Shown here piece after piece: positions 13,453-21,746 of a stretch of DNA of 34,967 bases. This stretch comes from Oscillospiraceae bacterium (GTDB taxonomy: Bacteria; Bacillota_A; Clostridia; Oscillospirales; Ruminococcaceae): positions 1-34,967 of the forward strand of contig SFDQ01000015.1 of NCBI GenBank assembly GCA_004558145.1. The letters run 5' to 3'. Every line of letters begins with the position of its first letter. Positions within the stretch are counted from its first letter, which is position 1. The notes beneath the pieces were generated by a model that was not told where the DNA came from, ran no database searches, and saw nothing but the letters and a program-made list of their open reading frames with translations. A program made the position numbers and the translations under genes.

Positions 13453-15555
13453 ATGAAAAAACTTTGCAGGATCGTTTCCGGGGCCCTTGCCGCCCTGTTT
13501 GCCGCCGCACTGCTGGCGGGCTGCTCGGAAGAGGGAGCCTCCGGCTCGTCCGATGCGCCCTCCGCCGCGCCCACCGGCGGCTATGTGGAGGAGGACGTTT
13601 CCCCCGACCACAACTATAACGTGGGCCTTTTCGCGGTGGACGGCGTTCTGAACGCCTTCACGGTGGAAAACCCCGCCACGCCCCTCTCCCGGCAGACGGC
13701 CCACTGGTACGCCCTGGGCCAGGATGGCCAGTGGCAGGAGCAGGGCGGCAGCGGCTTTGAGCAGCTGGCCGCCCAGGTGGGGGATGGCATCGCTTATCCC
13801 ACCGCCTACCTCACGCAAGGAGGCAAGCTCTACTGGTCGGTGACCGTCATCACCGAGGACGCTGAAAAAACCAGTGAGACCAGTTACTTTTCGGTGGAAA
13901 ACGGCACGGCTCAAAAGCTGGACGCGCTGCCTGCCGGCGAGGCGGGCCTGGCCTTTGATTCGAGCATCGCGTCGGTGGCCGTCTGCGGCGATACTCTGAT
14001 CACGACCAGCACCTCCATGGAACTGGCCGCCTGCGATCTGACCGGCTCGCCGGTGCAGATGGAGCTGCCCGAACTGGAGATGGGCAGCCGCCTGCTCTGC
14101 GGCAGCGCCAACGGCTATTATTTGCTGGACGACCAGAACAAGGTCTGGCACTACACCCTGGGCGGCACCACCGCCGAGCTGGCGCTGGACGGCGGCTGCT
14201 TCTCCATCTCCGACCCTGGCCTGTTCGTGCAGTCGGCGGTGGTGGGGCCGGAGGAGACCCTCTACTTCCAGATGAGCGACGGCAACATGGCCAGCGGCAA
14301 CAGCCGCCTGCTGCGCTACCGCTGGGACTCTGAACTGGCCGCTTCCGCCGGGGGCGAATTGACCATCTTCAGCCTCTACCGTTCCGACACGGTGGAAGCG
14401 GCGGTGAACGCCTGGCAGAAGGCCACCGGCGGCACAGCCACCTACAGCTGGGCCCTCGAGGAGGGCTCGGAGGACGGCTTTTCCACCGTGACCGGCAGCC
14501 GGGAGGACGCGCTGACCCAGCTGAACACCCAGCTGCTGGCGGGCTCCGGGCCGGACGTGCTCATCCTGGACGATATGCCGGTGGACAGCTTCATCGAAAA
14601 GGGCCTGCTGATGGACCTTTCCGGCAAGGTGGATACCAACGGCATGCTGGAAAACATGACCGGCGTGTGGCAGACGGAACAGGGCCTGTTCGCCCTGCCC
14701 GCCCGGGCGTTCCCGCTGCTGGCGGGGGCGGACGAAGCCACTTTGGCCACCATCAAGGACGCCGAGACGCTGGCGGGGCTGCTGGCCGCCGAGCCCAACA
14801 TCGTTGACGACGGGCGCAACGAGGCCATGCCGCTGCTGGCCTACTATAACACCGTGCAGCTGTTCGACACCTTCTACCCCCTCTACGCGGGGGACATCTG
14901 GCAGGGCGGGCAGCTGAACGAGGACACCTGCCGCCGGTTCTATGAACTGCTGGGCCAGATTCGGGCAGGCGGCGGCGCGGGCCTTTTCAACACCGCCCCC
15001 TTCGACCGGCCCGACGGCACCTACTATCACCCCCAGAACAGCACCCTCAGCAATTTTACCAACTGCATCTGCCGTGCCTTCTGTTCGCCGGTCTATTCCC
15101 TGAACGGCCTGGGCGGCGATTTCTACTATGCCTCCCGCGTCAGCGGCACAAGCGCCGGCGAGGTGAAGGCTCTGGCCACCGCCTCCGGCGCCACCAGCAT
15201 CCAGCCGGCTTGCGCGGCGGGGGTGAACGTCAGCGCCCAGAACCCCGAGGGCGCGGTGCAGTTCATCCAGACCCTTTTGAGCGAGGAGGTGCAGAGCCAG
15301 ACCACCTACGACGGCGTGCCGGTGCTGAAGAGCGCCGTGCTCAGCCAGTGGGAGGAAGGCTTTGCCCAGTACGACGCCTCCTCCGGCACCGACATCGTGG
15401 CCGTGCTGGAAGGCATGGACCCGAACGTTCCCTCCACCGTGCTGCGCAGCGCGGTGGGCGCGGGCGCGCAGCAGTACTTTGACGGAGCCGGCCTGGACGA
15501 GGCGGTGGAGACCGCCCGGCAGGAGTCGGCCCTCTGGCTGGCAGAACAGGGTTGA
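13453..15555 (+). CDS. Lipoprotein with propeller-like region fused to a solute-binding domain (module 1)
   Basis: A 700-residue extracytoplasmic lipoprotein with lipobox LLAGC (C24). Residues about 45-295 hold repeated short strand blocks (GKLYWSVTV..., NKVWHYTLGG..., ETLYFQMSDG...) typical of a beta-propeller. From about 300 (GGELTIFSLYRSDTVEAAVNAW) to the end it reads as a family 1 extracellular solute-binding protein, including the LNTQLLAGSGPDVLILD motif. The paralogue at 17702-20020 has the same two-part plan. No permease genes follow here, so it may share the module 2 permeases or act as a ligand sensor for its kinase. It is preceded by AAAGGAGG and is divergent from two-component operon 1. 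Confidence 0.83.
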   Translation: MKKLCRIVSGALAALFAAALLAGCSEEGASGSSDAPSAAPTGGYVEEDVSPDHNYNVGLFAVDGVLNAFTVENPATPLSRQTAHWYALGQDGQWQEQGGSGFEQLAAQVGDGIAYPTAYLTQGGKLYWSVTVITEDAEKTSETSYFSVENGTAQKLDALPAGEAGLAFDSSIASVAVCGDTLITTSTSMELAACDLTGSPVQMELPELEMGSRLLCGSANGYYLLDDQNKVWHYTLGGTTAELALDGGCFSISDPGLFVQSAVVGPEETLYFQMSDGNMASGNSRLLRYRWDSELAASAGGELTIFSLYRSDTVEAAVNAWQKATGGTATYSWALEEGSEDGFSTVTGSREDALTQLNTQLLAGSGPDVLILDDMPVDSFIEKGLLMDLSGKVDTNGMLENMTGVWQTEQGLFALPARAFPLLAGADEATLATIKDAETLAGLLAAEPNIVDDGRNEAMPLLAYYNTVQLFDTFYPLYAGDIWQGGQLNEDTCRRFYELLGQIRAGGGAGLFNTAPFDRPDGTYYHPQNSTLSNFTNCICRAFCSPVYSLNGLGGDFYYASRVSGTSAGEVKALATASGATSIQPACAAGVNVSAQNPEGAVQFIQTLLSEEVQSQTTYDGVPVLKSAVLSQWEEGFAQYDASSGTDIVAVLEGMDPNVPSTVLRSAVGAGAQQYFDGAGLDEAVETARQESALWLAEQG

Positions 15556-15560
15556 CGCAG

Positions 15561-15595
15561 AAAAAGGCCCCGCCGGTGGAAAACCGGCGGGGCCT
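15561..15595 (-). terminator. Terminator of two-component operon 2
   Basis: A 12-bp stem (15565-15576 with 15584-15595). On the minus strand it is followed by TTTTT, so it ends the kinase operon that stops at 15609. On the plus strand the same hairpin follows the module 1 lipoprotein gene but lacks a T-tract. Confidence 0.85.
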
Positions 15596-15608
15596 GCGGC
15601 GATAACAT

Positions 15609-16868
15609 TCAGCGCCCGGCGGGCAACTGTAAAAAGAACACCGCGCCGCCGCCCGGCGCGTCCTCCACCCAGAGACGGCCGCCGTGGAGGGCGGCGATCT
15701 GCCGCGCGATGGAAAGGCCCAGGCCAAAGTGCTCCTTGCCGGTGCGGCATTCCTCGCCCCGGGCAAAGCGGCGGAAGATGCGCTGGCGGTCCTTTTCCGG
15801 CACGCCGGGGCCGTGGTCCCGCACCGAGAAGATAACCCCCGCGCCCCGGCGCTCAGCCGCAAGTTCGATGGCCGTGCCCGGCGGCGTGTATTCCATGGCG
15901 TTGTGCAAAAGAATGGTGAAAAGCTGCTCCATCCGGGCCTTGTCCGCCCGGATGGGGGAGAAGGGCTCATCCGGCAGTTCCAGCGTCAGCTCGTGGCCGC
16001 TCTGACGCAGGGGCGCGCGCCACGCCTCCCACACCTCCAAAAGAAAGGTGTCCGGCTCCAGCTCTTCGGGGCAAAGGCGCAGGATGTGGGCGTCCTGCCC
16101 GGCCAAAAACAGCAGTTCCTCGGTGAGGCGCTGCAAGCGCGCCACCTCCGCGCCCGCGATGCCCAGCAGTTTGTCCCGGCGGTCCGGCTCCGAGGCGGCG
16201 GCCTGCAAACTGCTCTTGATGACGGTGAGCGGGGCGCGCAGCTCGTGGCTTGCGGCGGCAACAAACTCATTCTGCTGGCGCAGGGCGGCGGCGGTGGGCC
16301 GCAGGGCAATGTGGGCCAGCAGCGCGCCCGCCGCGGCCAGCAGCGCCGTGCCGCCCGCCCACAAAAGGGCGTATTTGACCGCCACCCCCGCCAGCTGGGC
16401 GTTCAATGGCGCGGTGCTTCGCAGCGCCAGCAGCAGCCGGGGGCCGTGGCGCAGATTGGCAGGGGCAAGCGCCAGGGCGGCGCAGCGCCAGATCTCGCCG
16501 TCCGCGGCTTCAAAGCCGAACACGGCGCTCTGGCCCGCGCCCAATGCGGCGCAGCGGTCCAGCGCTTCGCCGGTGAGCAGCGCCGCCGAGCCGTTCTTTT
16601 CGGTGTGCTCCAGCGGCACGCCGTTGTCTTCCAGATAGTAAAGGCACTCATACGCCTGCTCCTGCTCGGCCAGCCAGCTGTCCGCCAGCGTGGTGGCCCC
16701 TGCAAGGCGGTCCGCCACCGCGGCGGCAGCGTCCAGAAGGCTCTCGTCGCCGGCCTGGCGCAGGTCCCGGGCCTCCAAAAGCGCGCCCGCCACAAGGGCC
16801 GCGGCCAGCACCAGCGCCGACAGCAGGGCATACAGCCCCGTCAGCCGCAGCCGGAGGGAACGCATCAT
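15609..16868 (-). CDS. Sensor histidine kinase (module 2)
   Basis: 419 residues. TM1 is about 10-31, an extracytoplasmic sensor about 32-160, and TM2 about 163-188. The H box is AAASHELRAPL with H208; the usual T after R is A here. The N box has N323 (LLHNAMEYTPPG), followed by DHGPGV and FGLGLSIA. The start ATG overlaps the regulator stop as ATGA. Paralogous to the module 1 kinase (same final GGRLWVEDAPGGG block), with a diverged sensor domain suggesting a different signal. It probably controls the lipoprotein-permease operon starting at 17702. Confidence 0.93.
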   Translation of the reverse strand: MMRSLRLRLTGLYALLSALVLAAALVAGALLEARDLRQAGDESLLDAAAAVADRLAGATTLADSWLAEQEQAYECLYYLEDNGVPLEHTEKNGSAALLTGEALDRCAALGAGQSAVFGFEAADGEIWRCAALALAPANLRHGPRLLLALRSTAPLNAQLAGVAVKYALLWAGGTALLAAAGALLAHIALRPTAAALRQQNEFVAAASHELRAPLTVIKSSLQAAASEPDRRDKLLGIAGAEVARLQRLTEELLFLAGQDAHILRLCPEELEPDTFLLEVWEAWRAPLRQSGHELTLELPDEPFSPIRADKARMEQLFTILLHNAMEYTPPGTAIELAAERRGAGVIFSVRDHGPGVPEKDRQRIFRRFARGEECRTGKEHFGLGLSIARQIAALHGGRLWVEDAPGGGAVFFLQLPAGR

Positions 16869-17551
16869 GGCGCGTCACCTCCCGCTTCCAGGCAGTAGCC
16901 CATGCCCCGCACGGTGCGGATGGCCGCCCGGCTGCCCACAGTGCGCAGGCGGCGGCGCACAAAGTGGATGTAGCTGTCCAGGTTGCCCTCCTCCACAAAG
17001 TCCTCCGCGCCCCACACGGCGCAGAACAGCACCTCGCGGTTCACCAGCTGGCCCGCCCGGCGCAGAAGGGCCTCCAGCAGGGCGTTCTCATTTTTGGAAA
17101 GGCGGGCCGTGCCCGCGGGCCCGGTCAGGGTCAGCGCCGCCGCGTCCAGGCTCACGTCGCCAAAGCGCAGAAGGGCGCTTTCCAGCGTGTGGGCCGGGCG
17201 GCGGCCCAGCGCCTGCAGCCGGGCGATGAGCTCCCGATTGTCGAAGGGCTTCACCAGATAGTCGTCCGCCCCGGCGCCCAGGCCTTCCACCCGGTCCTCC
17301 ACACGGCCCAGCGCCGTGAGCATCAGCACCGGCACGGTGCAGCCTTTCCCCCGGGCGGCGCGCACCAGCTCCAGCCCCGAAAGGGCGGGCAGCATCCGGT
17401 CCACCACCGCCGCGTCATAGGGGTTTTGCAAAAGCAGCGCAAGGCCGCTGGCCCCGTCGGCGGCACTGTCGCACCCGAAGCCCGCCTTTTCCAGCACGGG
17501 AACCAGCACCGCGCGCAGGGCTTCGTCGTCCTCGATCAGCAAAATGCGCAT
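16865..17551 (-). CDS. OmpR/PhoB-family response regulator (module 2)
   Basis: 228 residues, with receiver D51 (AAVVDRMLPALSG), K101 (LVKPF) and acidic residues E7-D9, plus a C-terminal winged helix ending DSYIHFVRRRLR...RTVRGMGYCLE. ATG at 17551-17549 was chosen because AGGAGG lies about 8 bases upstream; the longer frame has no support. It likely binds the CTTGAA/TTCAAG half-sites at 17595-17643. Coupled to its kinase by a 4-base overlap. Confidence 0.95.
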   Translation of the reverse strand: MRILLIEDDEALRAVLVPVLEKAGFGCDSAADGASGLALLLQNPYDAAVVDRMLPALSGLELVRAARGKGCTVPVLMLTALGRVEDRVEGLGAGADDYLVKPFDNRELIARLQALGRRPAHTLESALLRFGDVSLDAAALTLTGPAGTARLSKNENALLEALLRRAGQLVNREVLFCAVWGAEDFVEEGNLDSYIHFVRRRLRTVGSRAAIRTVRGMGYCLEAGGDAP

Positions 17552-17578
17552 CCTCGCCCCTCCTTTGTTCGTTCTTTT

Positions 17579-17584
17579 ATTATA
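17579..17584 (-). promoter_or_regulatory. -10 of two-component operon 2
   Basis: TATAAT on the minus strand (17584-17579). No good -35 is seen; that region falls in the CTTGAA repeats, which begin 10 bp upstream of the -10. This suggests dependence on the bound regulator. Confidence 0.55.
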
Positions 17585-17594
17585 CACCCCTTTC

Positions 17595-17643
17595 CTTGAA
17601 GAAGTCTTGAAAGGGGCGCATTTGCCTTCAAGGTTTTTTCAAG
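17595..17643. promoter_or_regulatory. Four-half-site operator of module 2
   Basis: CTTGAA at 17595-17600 and 17606-17611 (11 bp apart) face inverted TTCAAG at 17627-17632 and 17638-17643 (11 bp apart), with 15 bp between the pairs. The plan is that of module 1 with a different hexamer and about one helical turn more in the centre. Each outer repeat ends exactly 10 bp from a -10 hexamer on its side. Confidence 0.83.
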
Positions 17644-17653
17644 CCGGCGCCGC

Positions 17654-17659
17654 TATACT
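17654..17659 (+). promoter_or_regulatory. -10 of the module 2 lipoprotein-permease operon
   Basis: TATACT, 10 bp downstream of the last TTCAAG repeat. There is no -35 match, so activation by the response regulator is likely. Confidence 0.6.
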
Positions 17660-17701
17660 GGAGCCATACCCCGCATTCGGGTGGAAAGGAAGAAGGACAA
17701 C

Positions 17702-20020
17702 ATGAAAAAACACACCATTGCAAAACGCGCCGCGGCTTTTGCGCTGGCGGCGGTGATGGCCGCCGGGCTCTTCGGCTGCGGCGAAGAGGCGGCCTCCGGC
17801 TCCGGCTCGGCCGCCGCCTCCGGGGGCGGCGGTTCCGCTTCGGGCACCGGTCGCTGGCGGCAGGAGGAGGTCACCCCCGGCGAAAACGCCCGCAGCTACG
17901 AAAAGCCGGTGCTTTTGGAGGACGGTTCCCTTCTGCTGCTGGAAAAAGGGGGCGACAACACCGCCACCCTCTGGACCAGCACCGACAACGGCGCCACCTG
18001 GCAGGAACAGCCCACCGACTGGGCCCAGCAGACCGGGGCCGATTACTTCGGCGTGACCCGCCTGATGCCGGACGGCGGATGCTTCATCACCGCCGTGACC
18101 GAGGCCGATGGCGGCTACGACCAGACCTGGTGGGTGCAGGATGCCGGCAGCGCCACGCTGCGTCAGCTTGCCTTGCCCGAGAGCATTCTGGATGTTTCCG
18201 ACCTGCAGCCGCTGGGCGGCGGGCAGGCATTGCTGCTGGGCCGCATCCTGGTCCCCGCCACCGAGGACGCACCCTCGGCGCTGGTGGACGAAAACGGTAT
18301 GATGAGCGCGATGAGCGCCTGGAAGCTGGACCTTGCCACCGGCGAGTGCGCCGAAATGACCGAACTGCTGGGCGGCCTCGGGGGCAGCTTCATCTCCGGC
18401 ATGGCGGCGGACCCCACCGAGCCCGGCGCGTTTTACAGCCTCTCTTATCAGGAGAGCGGCGTGCAGCTGATGCGCACCGGCACCGACGGCGCAATGACCA
18501 CCGTGTTTGAAAACCTGCCCGACGCCTCCGACGCGGCCTTTTCCGCCTGCGCCGACTGCGACGGCAACTATTACTATGCCTCCCAGAAGGGCATCTACCG
18601 GCTGGCCAAGGGAGGCGATTTGGCGGAACTGGTGGTGGACGGCGCAGGCACCGTGCTCTCGGCGGGCTCTGCCAGCCTGATGGGCCTTGCCCGCTGCGCC
18701 GACGGCGGCTTTCTGGCGGTGACCCTGGAGAGCATCACCGACGACCAAAACAACACCGCTTACGGCGGCCATGTCTACCGTATCTTCTGGGATGAGACCG
18801 CCCCCGCCCGGGGCAGCGGCGATGCGCTGGTGGTGTGGAGCCTGGAAAACAGCGACACCGTCCGTGCGGCCATCAACGAGTACGAGGCGCAGTATCCCGA
18901 GCGCACGGTGGACTACCAGATCGCCCTGGAGAGCGGCGGCAGCACCGCCGACGCCATCACCGCGCTGAACACCGCCCTGCTGGCGGGCTCCGGCCCGGAC
19001 GTGATCATCCTGGACGGGCTGGACTGGCAGGTCTATCAGGAGCAGGGCCTTCTGGAGGACCTCTCCGCCTGGGTGGACACCCAAAGCCTTGTGAGCAACG
19101 TCGCCGCCCCCTTCATCGGGGAGGACGGTTCCGTTTACGCGCTGCCCGCCCGCTTCGCCGTGCCGGTGCTGGTGGGCACCGAGTCGGACCTGGCGGCGGC
19201 CTCCAGCCTGGAAAGCCTTTCCAGCTGGCTGCTGGAAAAGGCCGCCCGCCCCGCCTGGGACTGCCAGAGCAATGACTACTACGAGCCGCTGGACGAGCCC
19301 TACGGCCTTGGCTTCATCAGCATCCAGCAGCTGCTGGACTTCGCGCTGGAGACCAGCGCCCCGGCCCTGACCGAGAACGGGGTGAACGGCGAGGCGGTGG
19401 CTCAGGTGCTGGACTTTGTGCAGCAGGTGGGCGCCTATTACGGCATGGACAGCTACAAAGACTTTATGACCAACGCGGTGGTGGCGGGGGAGGCCGGCGG
19501 CGAGGCAGTGGCCTACGGCGACGGCGGCTACGAGTGCTTCTTCACCCACAATGCAGCCATGGCGTGGGACACCATGACCACCCCGGCCTATGTGGCAGCG
19601 GCCCGCAGTGAGGGTGACGACTACACGGTGGCGCTGCGCCCCGGCCTGTGCGAAGGGGCCTTTTTGCCCAAGGCGATGGCGGGCGTTTCCGCCACCAGCG
19701 CCAACAAGGACGAGGCGGGCCAGTTTGTGGCGGTGCTCTTCGGGGACGCGGTGCAGTCCACCTGGCAGCAGGACGGCATGCCGGTGTGCGCGGATGCGCT
19801 GGAAAGCAGCATCAACGCCTGCTGCAAAAAAGACGAAACGAAACAGAACGTCCGTCAGATCGTGGACGCGCTGAAGACCCCGGTCACCATGCCGGACGAG
19901 ACGGTCAGCGACGCCCTTTTGAAGAACGCCACAGCCCTCATCGAGGGCAAGACCACACTGGACCAGGCCCAGGCGGGGGTGGAGGATGCGCTCAAGCTTT
20001 ATCTCGCGGAACAACAATAA
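17702..20020 (+). CDS. Lipoprotein with BNR/propeller-like region fused to a solute-binding domain (module 2)
   Basis: 772 residues, lipobox GLFGC (C26), Gly/Ser-rich linker. Residues about 50-370 show propeller features, including a BNR-type repeat WTSTDNGATWQEQ and repeated short strand blocks. From about 374 (GDALVVWSLENSDTVRAAINEY) it is a family 1 solute-binding protein with LNTALLAGSGPDVIILDG. Paralogue of the lipoprotein at 13453-15555. Unlike that one, it leads directly into two sugar-type ABC permeases; the first starts inside its 3' end. Inferred role: captures a ligand outside the cell, the propeller perhaps binding a polymer or partner. The ATG follows AAGGAAGAAGGA. Confidence 0.85.
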   Translation: MKKHTIAKRAAAFALAAVMAAGLFGCGEEAASGSGSAAASGGGGSASGTGRWRQEEVTPGENARSYEKPVLLEDGSLLLLEKGGDNTATLWTSTDNGATWQEQPTDWAQQTGADYFGVTRLMPDGGCFITAVTEADGGYDQTWWVQDAGSATLRQLALPESILDVSDLQPLGGGQALLLGRILVPATEDAPSALVDENGMMSAMSAWKLDLATGECAEMTELLGGLGGSFISGMAADPTEPGAFYSLSYQESGVQLMRTGTDGAMTTVFENLPDASDAAFSACADCDGNYYYASQKGIYRLAKGGDLAELVVDGAGTVLSAGSASLMGLARCADGGFLAVTLESITDDQNNTAYGGHVYRIFWDETAPARGSGDALVVWSLENSDTVRAAINEYEAQYPERTVDYQIALESGGSTADAITALNTALLAGSGPDVIILDGLDWQVYQEQGLLEDLSAWVDTQSLVSNVAAPFIGEDGSVYALPARFAVPVLVGTESDLAAASSLESLSSWLLEKAARPAWDCQSNDYYEPLDEPYGLGFISIQQLLDFALETSAPALTENGVNGEAVAQVLDFVQQVGAYYGMDSYKDFMTNAVVAGEAGGEAVAYGDGGYECFFTHNAAMAWDTMTTPAYVAAARSEGDDYTVALRPGLCEGAFLPKAMAGVSATSANKDEAGQFVAVLFGDAVQSTWQQDGMPVCADALESSINACCKKDETKQNVRQIVDALKTPVTMPDETVSDALLKNATALIEGKTTLDQAQAGVEDALKLYLAEQQ

Positions 20021-20894
20021 ACTTTTGCGGCCCGGCCTGCGGCAGGAGCGGCGGGCCGCGGCGCTGCTGCTGGGGCCCAGCCTCGCGGGCACCGCGGTGT
20101 TCTATCTGCTGCCGTTCCTTGAGGTGGTGCGCCGCAGTTTCACCGATGCCCTGGGCCGGCGGTTCGTGGGGCTTTCCAACTACAAAACGGTGCTGGCCAA
20201 CAGCGCCTTTCGCACCGCGGCGTCCAATTCCGCCCGTTTTTTGTGCGTGTGCATCCCGGCGCTGCTGGCGCTGAGCCTTGTGATGGCGCTGCTCACCCGG
20301 GCGGCGGGGCGGCAGGGCAGGGTGTTCTCCGCCAGCTTTCTGCTGCCGCTGGCGGTGCCGGTGGCCAGCATCGTGCTGCTGTGGAAGGTGCTTTTTGCCC
20401 AAAACGGCCTTGCCAACACCCTGCTGGCGGCCCTGGGGGCCCAGCCGGTGGACTTCATGGGCACCGGCGCGGCCTTCTGGGTGCTCATCGCCACCTATCT
20501 GTGGAAGAACAGCGGCTACGATATGGTCCTCTGGGCCGCGGGGCTGGACCGCATCCCCAAAAGCCAGTATGAGGCGGCCGCGGTGGACGGGGCGAACGCG
20601 TGGCAGACTTTTTGGACCATCACCTGGCCGGGCCTTGGGCCCACCCTCGGCCTCACCGCCCTGTTGAGCCTCATCAACAGCTTCAAGGTGTTCCGGGAGG
20701 CCTACCTCGTGGCGGGCAGCTACCCCCACGAGAGCATGTATCTTTTGCAGCATCTGTTCAACAACTGGTTCCTCAGCCTGGAACTGGGGCGCATCACCGC
20801 CGCGGCGGTGATCGTGGTGGGCGTGATGCTGGCCGGGGCGGGGACGCTGTGGGCGCTGCGCCGCCGGCTGCAAAGGAAGGAAAAACGATGCTGA
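19986..20894 (+). CDS. ABC transporter permease, MalF/UgpA type
   Basis: 302 residues. After a basic N-terminus there are about six TM helices (AALLLGPSLAGTAVFYLLPF, FLCVCIPALLALSLVMAL, and so on). The cytoplasmic EAA loop reads EAAAVDGANAWQTFWTITWPGLGPT (about 197-221), the docking site for an ATPase subunit. It starts 35 bases inside the lipoprotein gene, with GGGGTGGAGG just upstream, so translation is coupled. It is partner of the permease at 20888. No ATPase gene lies in the operon, so a shared MsmK-type ATPase from elsewhere is presumed. Confidence 0.9.
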   Translation: MRSSFISRNNNKLLRPGLRQERRAAALLLGPSLAGTAVFYLLPFLEVVRRSFTDALGRRFVGLSNYKTVLANSAFRTAASNSARFLCVCIPALLALSLVMALLTRAAGRQGRVFSASFLLPLAVPVASIVLLWKVLFAQNGLANTLLAALGAQPVDFMGTGAAFWVLIATYLWKNSGYDMVLWAAGLDRIPKSQYEAAAVDGANAWQTFWTITWPGLGPTLGLTALLSLINSFKVFREAYLVAGSYPHESMYLLQHLFNNWFLSLELGRITAAAVIVVGVMLAGAGTLWALRRRLQRKEKRC

Positions 20895-21742
20895 AACGAT
20901 TCTTCTGCCTGGCCGCCCTCACGCTGCTGGCGCTGTTCACCTGGTGGGTGCTGTGGTTCATGGTCATGGGTGCCCTCACCGGCGAAGGGGAGCTGCTGGC
21001 CACCATCGGTCCGGCGCTGCAAAACGAAGAAGAGCAGGGGGCCGTCTGGTGCCTTCTGCCCAGCTGGCCCACCCTGCAGCCGCTGGTGCAGCTTCTGCTG
21101 GACACGCCCGTCTTTTTCGCCATGTTCTGGAACGCCTGCAAGCTGGTGTTTCCCCAGGTGGCGGGCCAGATGGCGGTGGCGGCCCCGGCGGCCTGGGCCT
21201 TCAGCAAACTGCGCTTTCCCGGGCGGCGGGCGCTCTATGCCGTCTACCTCGTGCTGATGGTGCTGCCCTTCCAGATCACCATGGTGCCAAACTACCTGGT
21301 GCTGGATAAGCTTGGCCTGATGGACACCCCCTTCGCGGTGATTTTGCCGGGGGTGTTTTCCGCCTTCCCGGTGTTCATCATCAAAAAGGGGTTCGACGCG
21401 GTGCCCCAAAGCCTGCTGGAGGCCGCCGCGCTGGACGGCGCGGGCCCGCTGCGCTGCTTTTTCTCGGTGGGGCTGCCGCTGGGCCTGCCCGCCATCCTGA
21501 GCGCGGCCACCCTGGGTTTCATCGAGGCGTGGAACGCCATCGAGCAGCCGATGATGTTTTTGCAGGACAAATCCAACTGGCCCCTGAGCCTCTATCTTTC
21601 CAACATCACGGTGGAGGACCTGGGCCTTGCCATGGTGGCCAGCCTGATGATGCTGGCCCCGCCGCTGCTGCTGTTCATGGTGGGGCGCAAATATCTGGAG
21701 GGAGGCATCGGCCTCTCCGCTCAAACCAACGATGGAATGTGA
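20888..21742 (+). CDS. ABC transporter permease, MalG/UgpE type
   Basis: 284 residues. TM1 is near 5-27; then comes an outside loop of about 50 residues containing WPTLQPLVQLL, and five further TM helices. The EAA motif is LLEAAALDGAGPLRCFFSVGLPLGLPAIL. ATG 20888 overlaps the upstream stop by 7 bases and follows AAAGGAAGG. Together with the permease at 19986 it forms the membrane channel of a carbohydrate-uptake-type ABC importer fed by the lipoprotein at 17702. Confidence 0.92.
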   Translation: MLKRFFCLAALTLLALFTWWVLWFMVMGALTGEGELLATIGPALQNEEEQGAVWCLLPSWPTLQPLVQLLLDTPVFFAMFWNACKLVFPQVAGQMAVAAPAAWAFSKLRFPGRRALYAVYLVLMVLPFQITMVPNYLVLDKLGLMDTPFAVILPGVFSAFPVFIIKKGFDAVPQSLLEAAALDGAGPLRCFFSVGLPLGLPAILSAATLGFIEAWNAIEQPMMFLQDKSNWPLSLYLSNITVEDLGLAMVASLMMLAPPLLLFMVGRKYLEGGIGLSAQTNDGM

Positions 21743-21746
21743 TGGG

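Noticed and set aside
13387..20092. Long minus-strand frames opposite both large lipoproteins
   Set aside because: Antisense of clear signal-peptide and binding-protein genes; composition artefacts. The two-component genes in the same interval are real.
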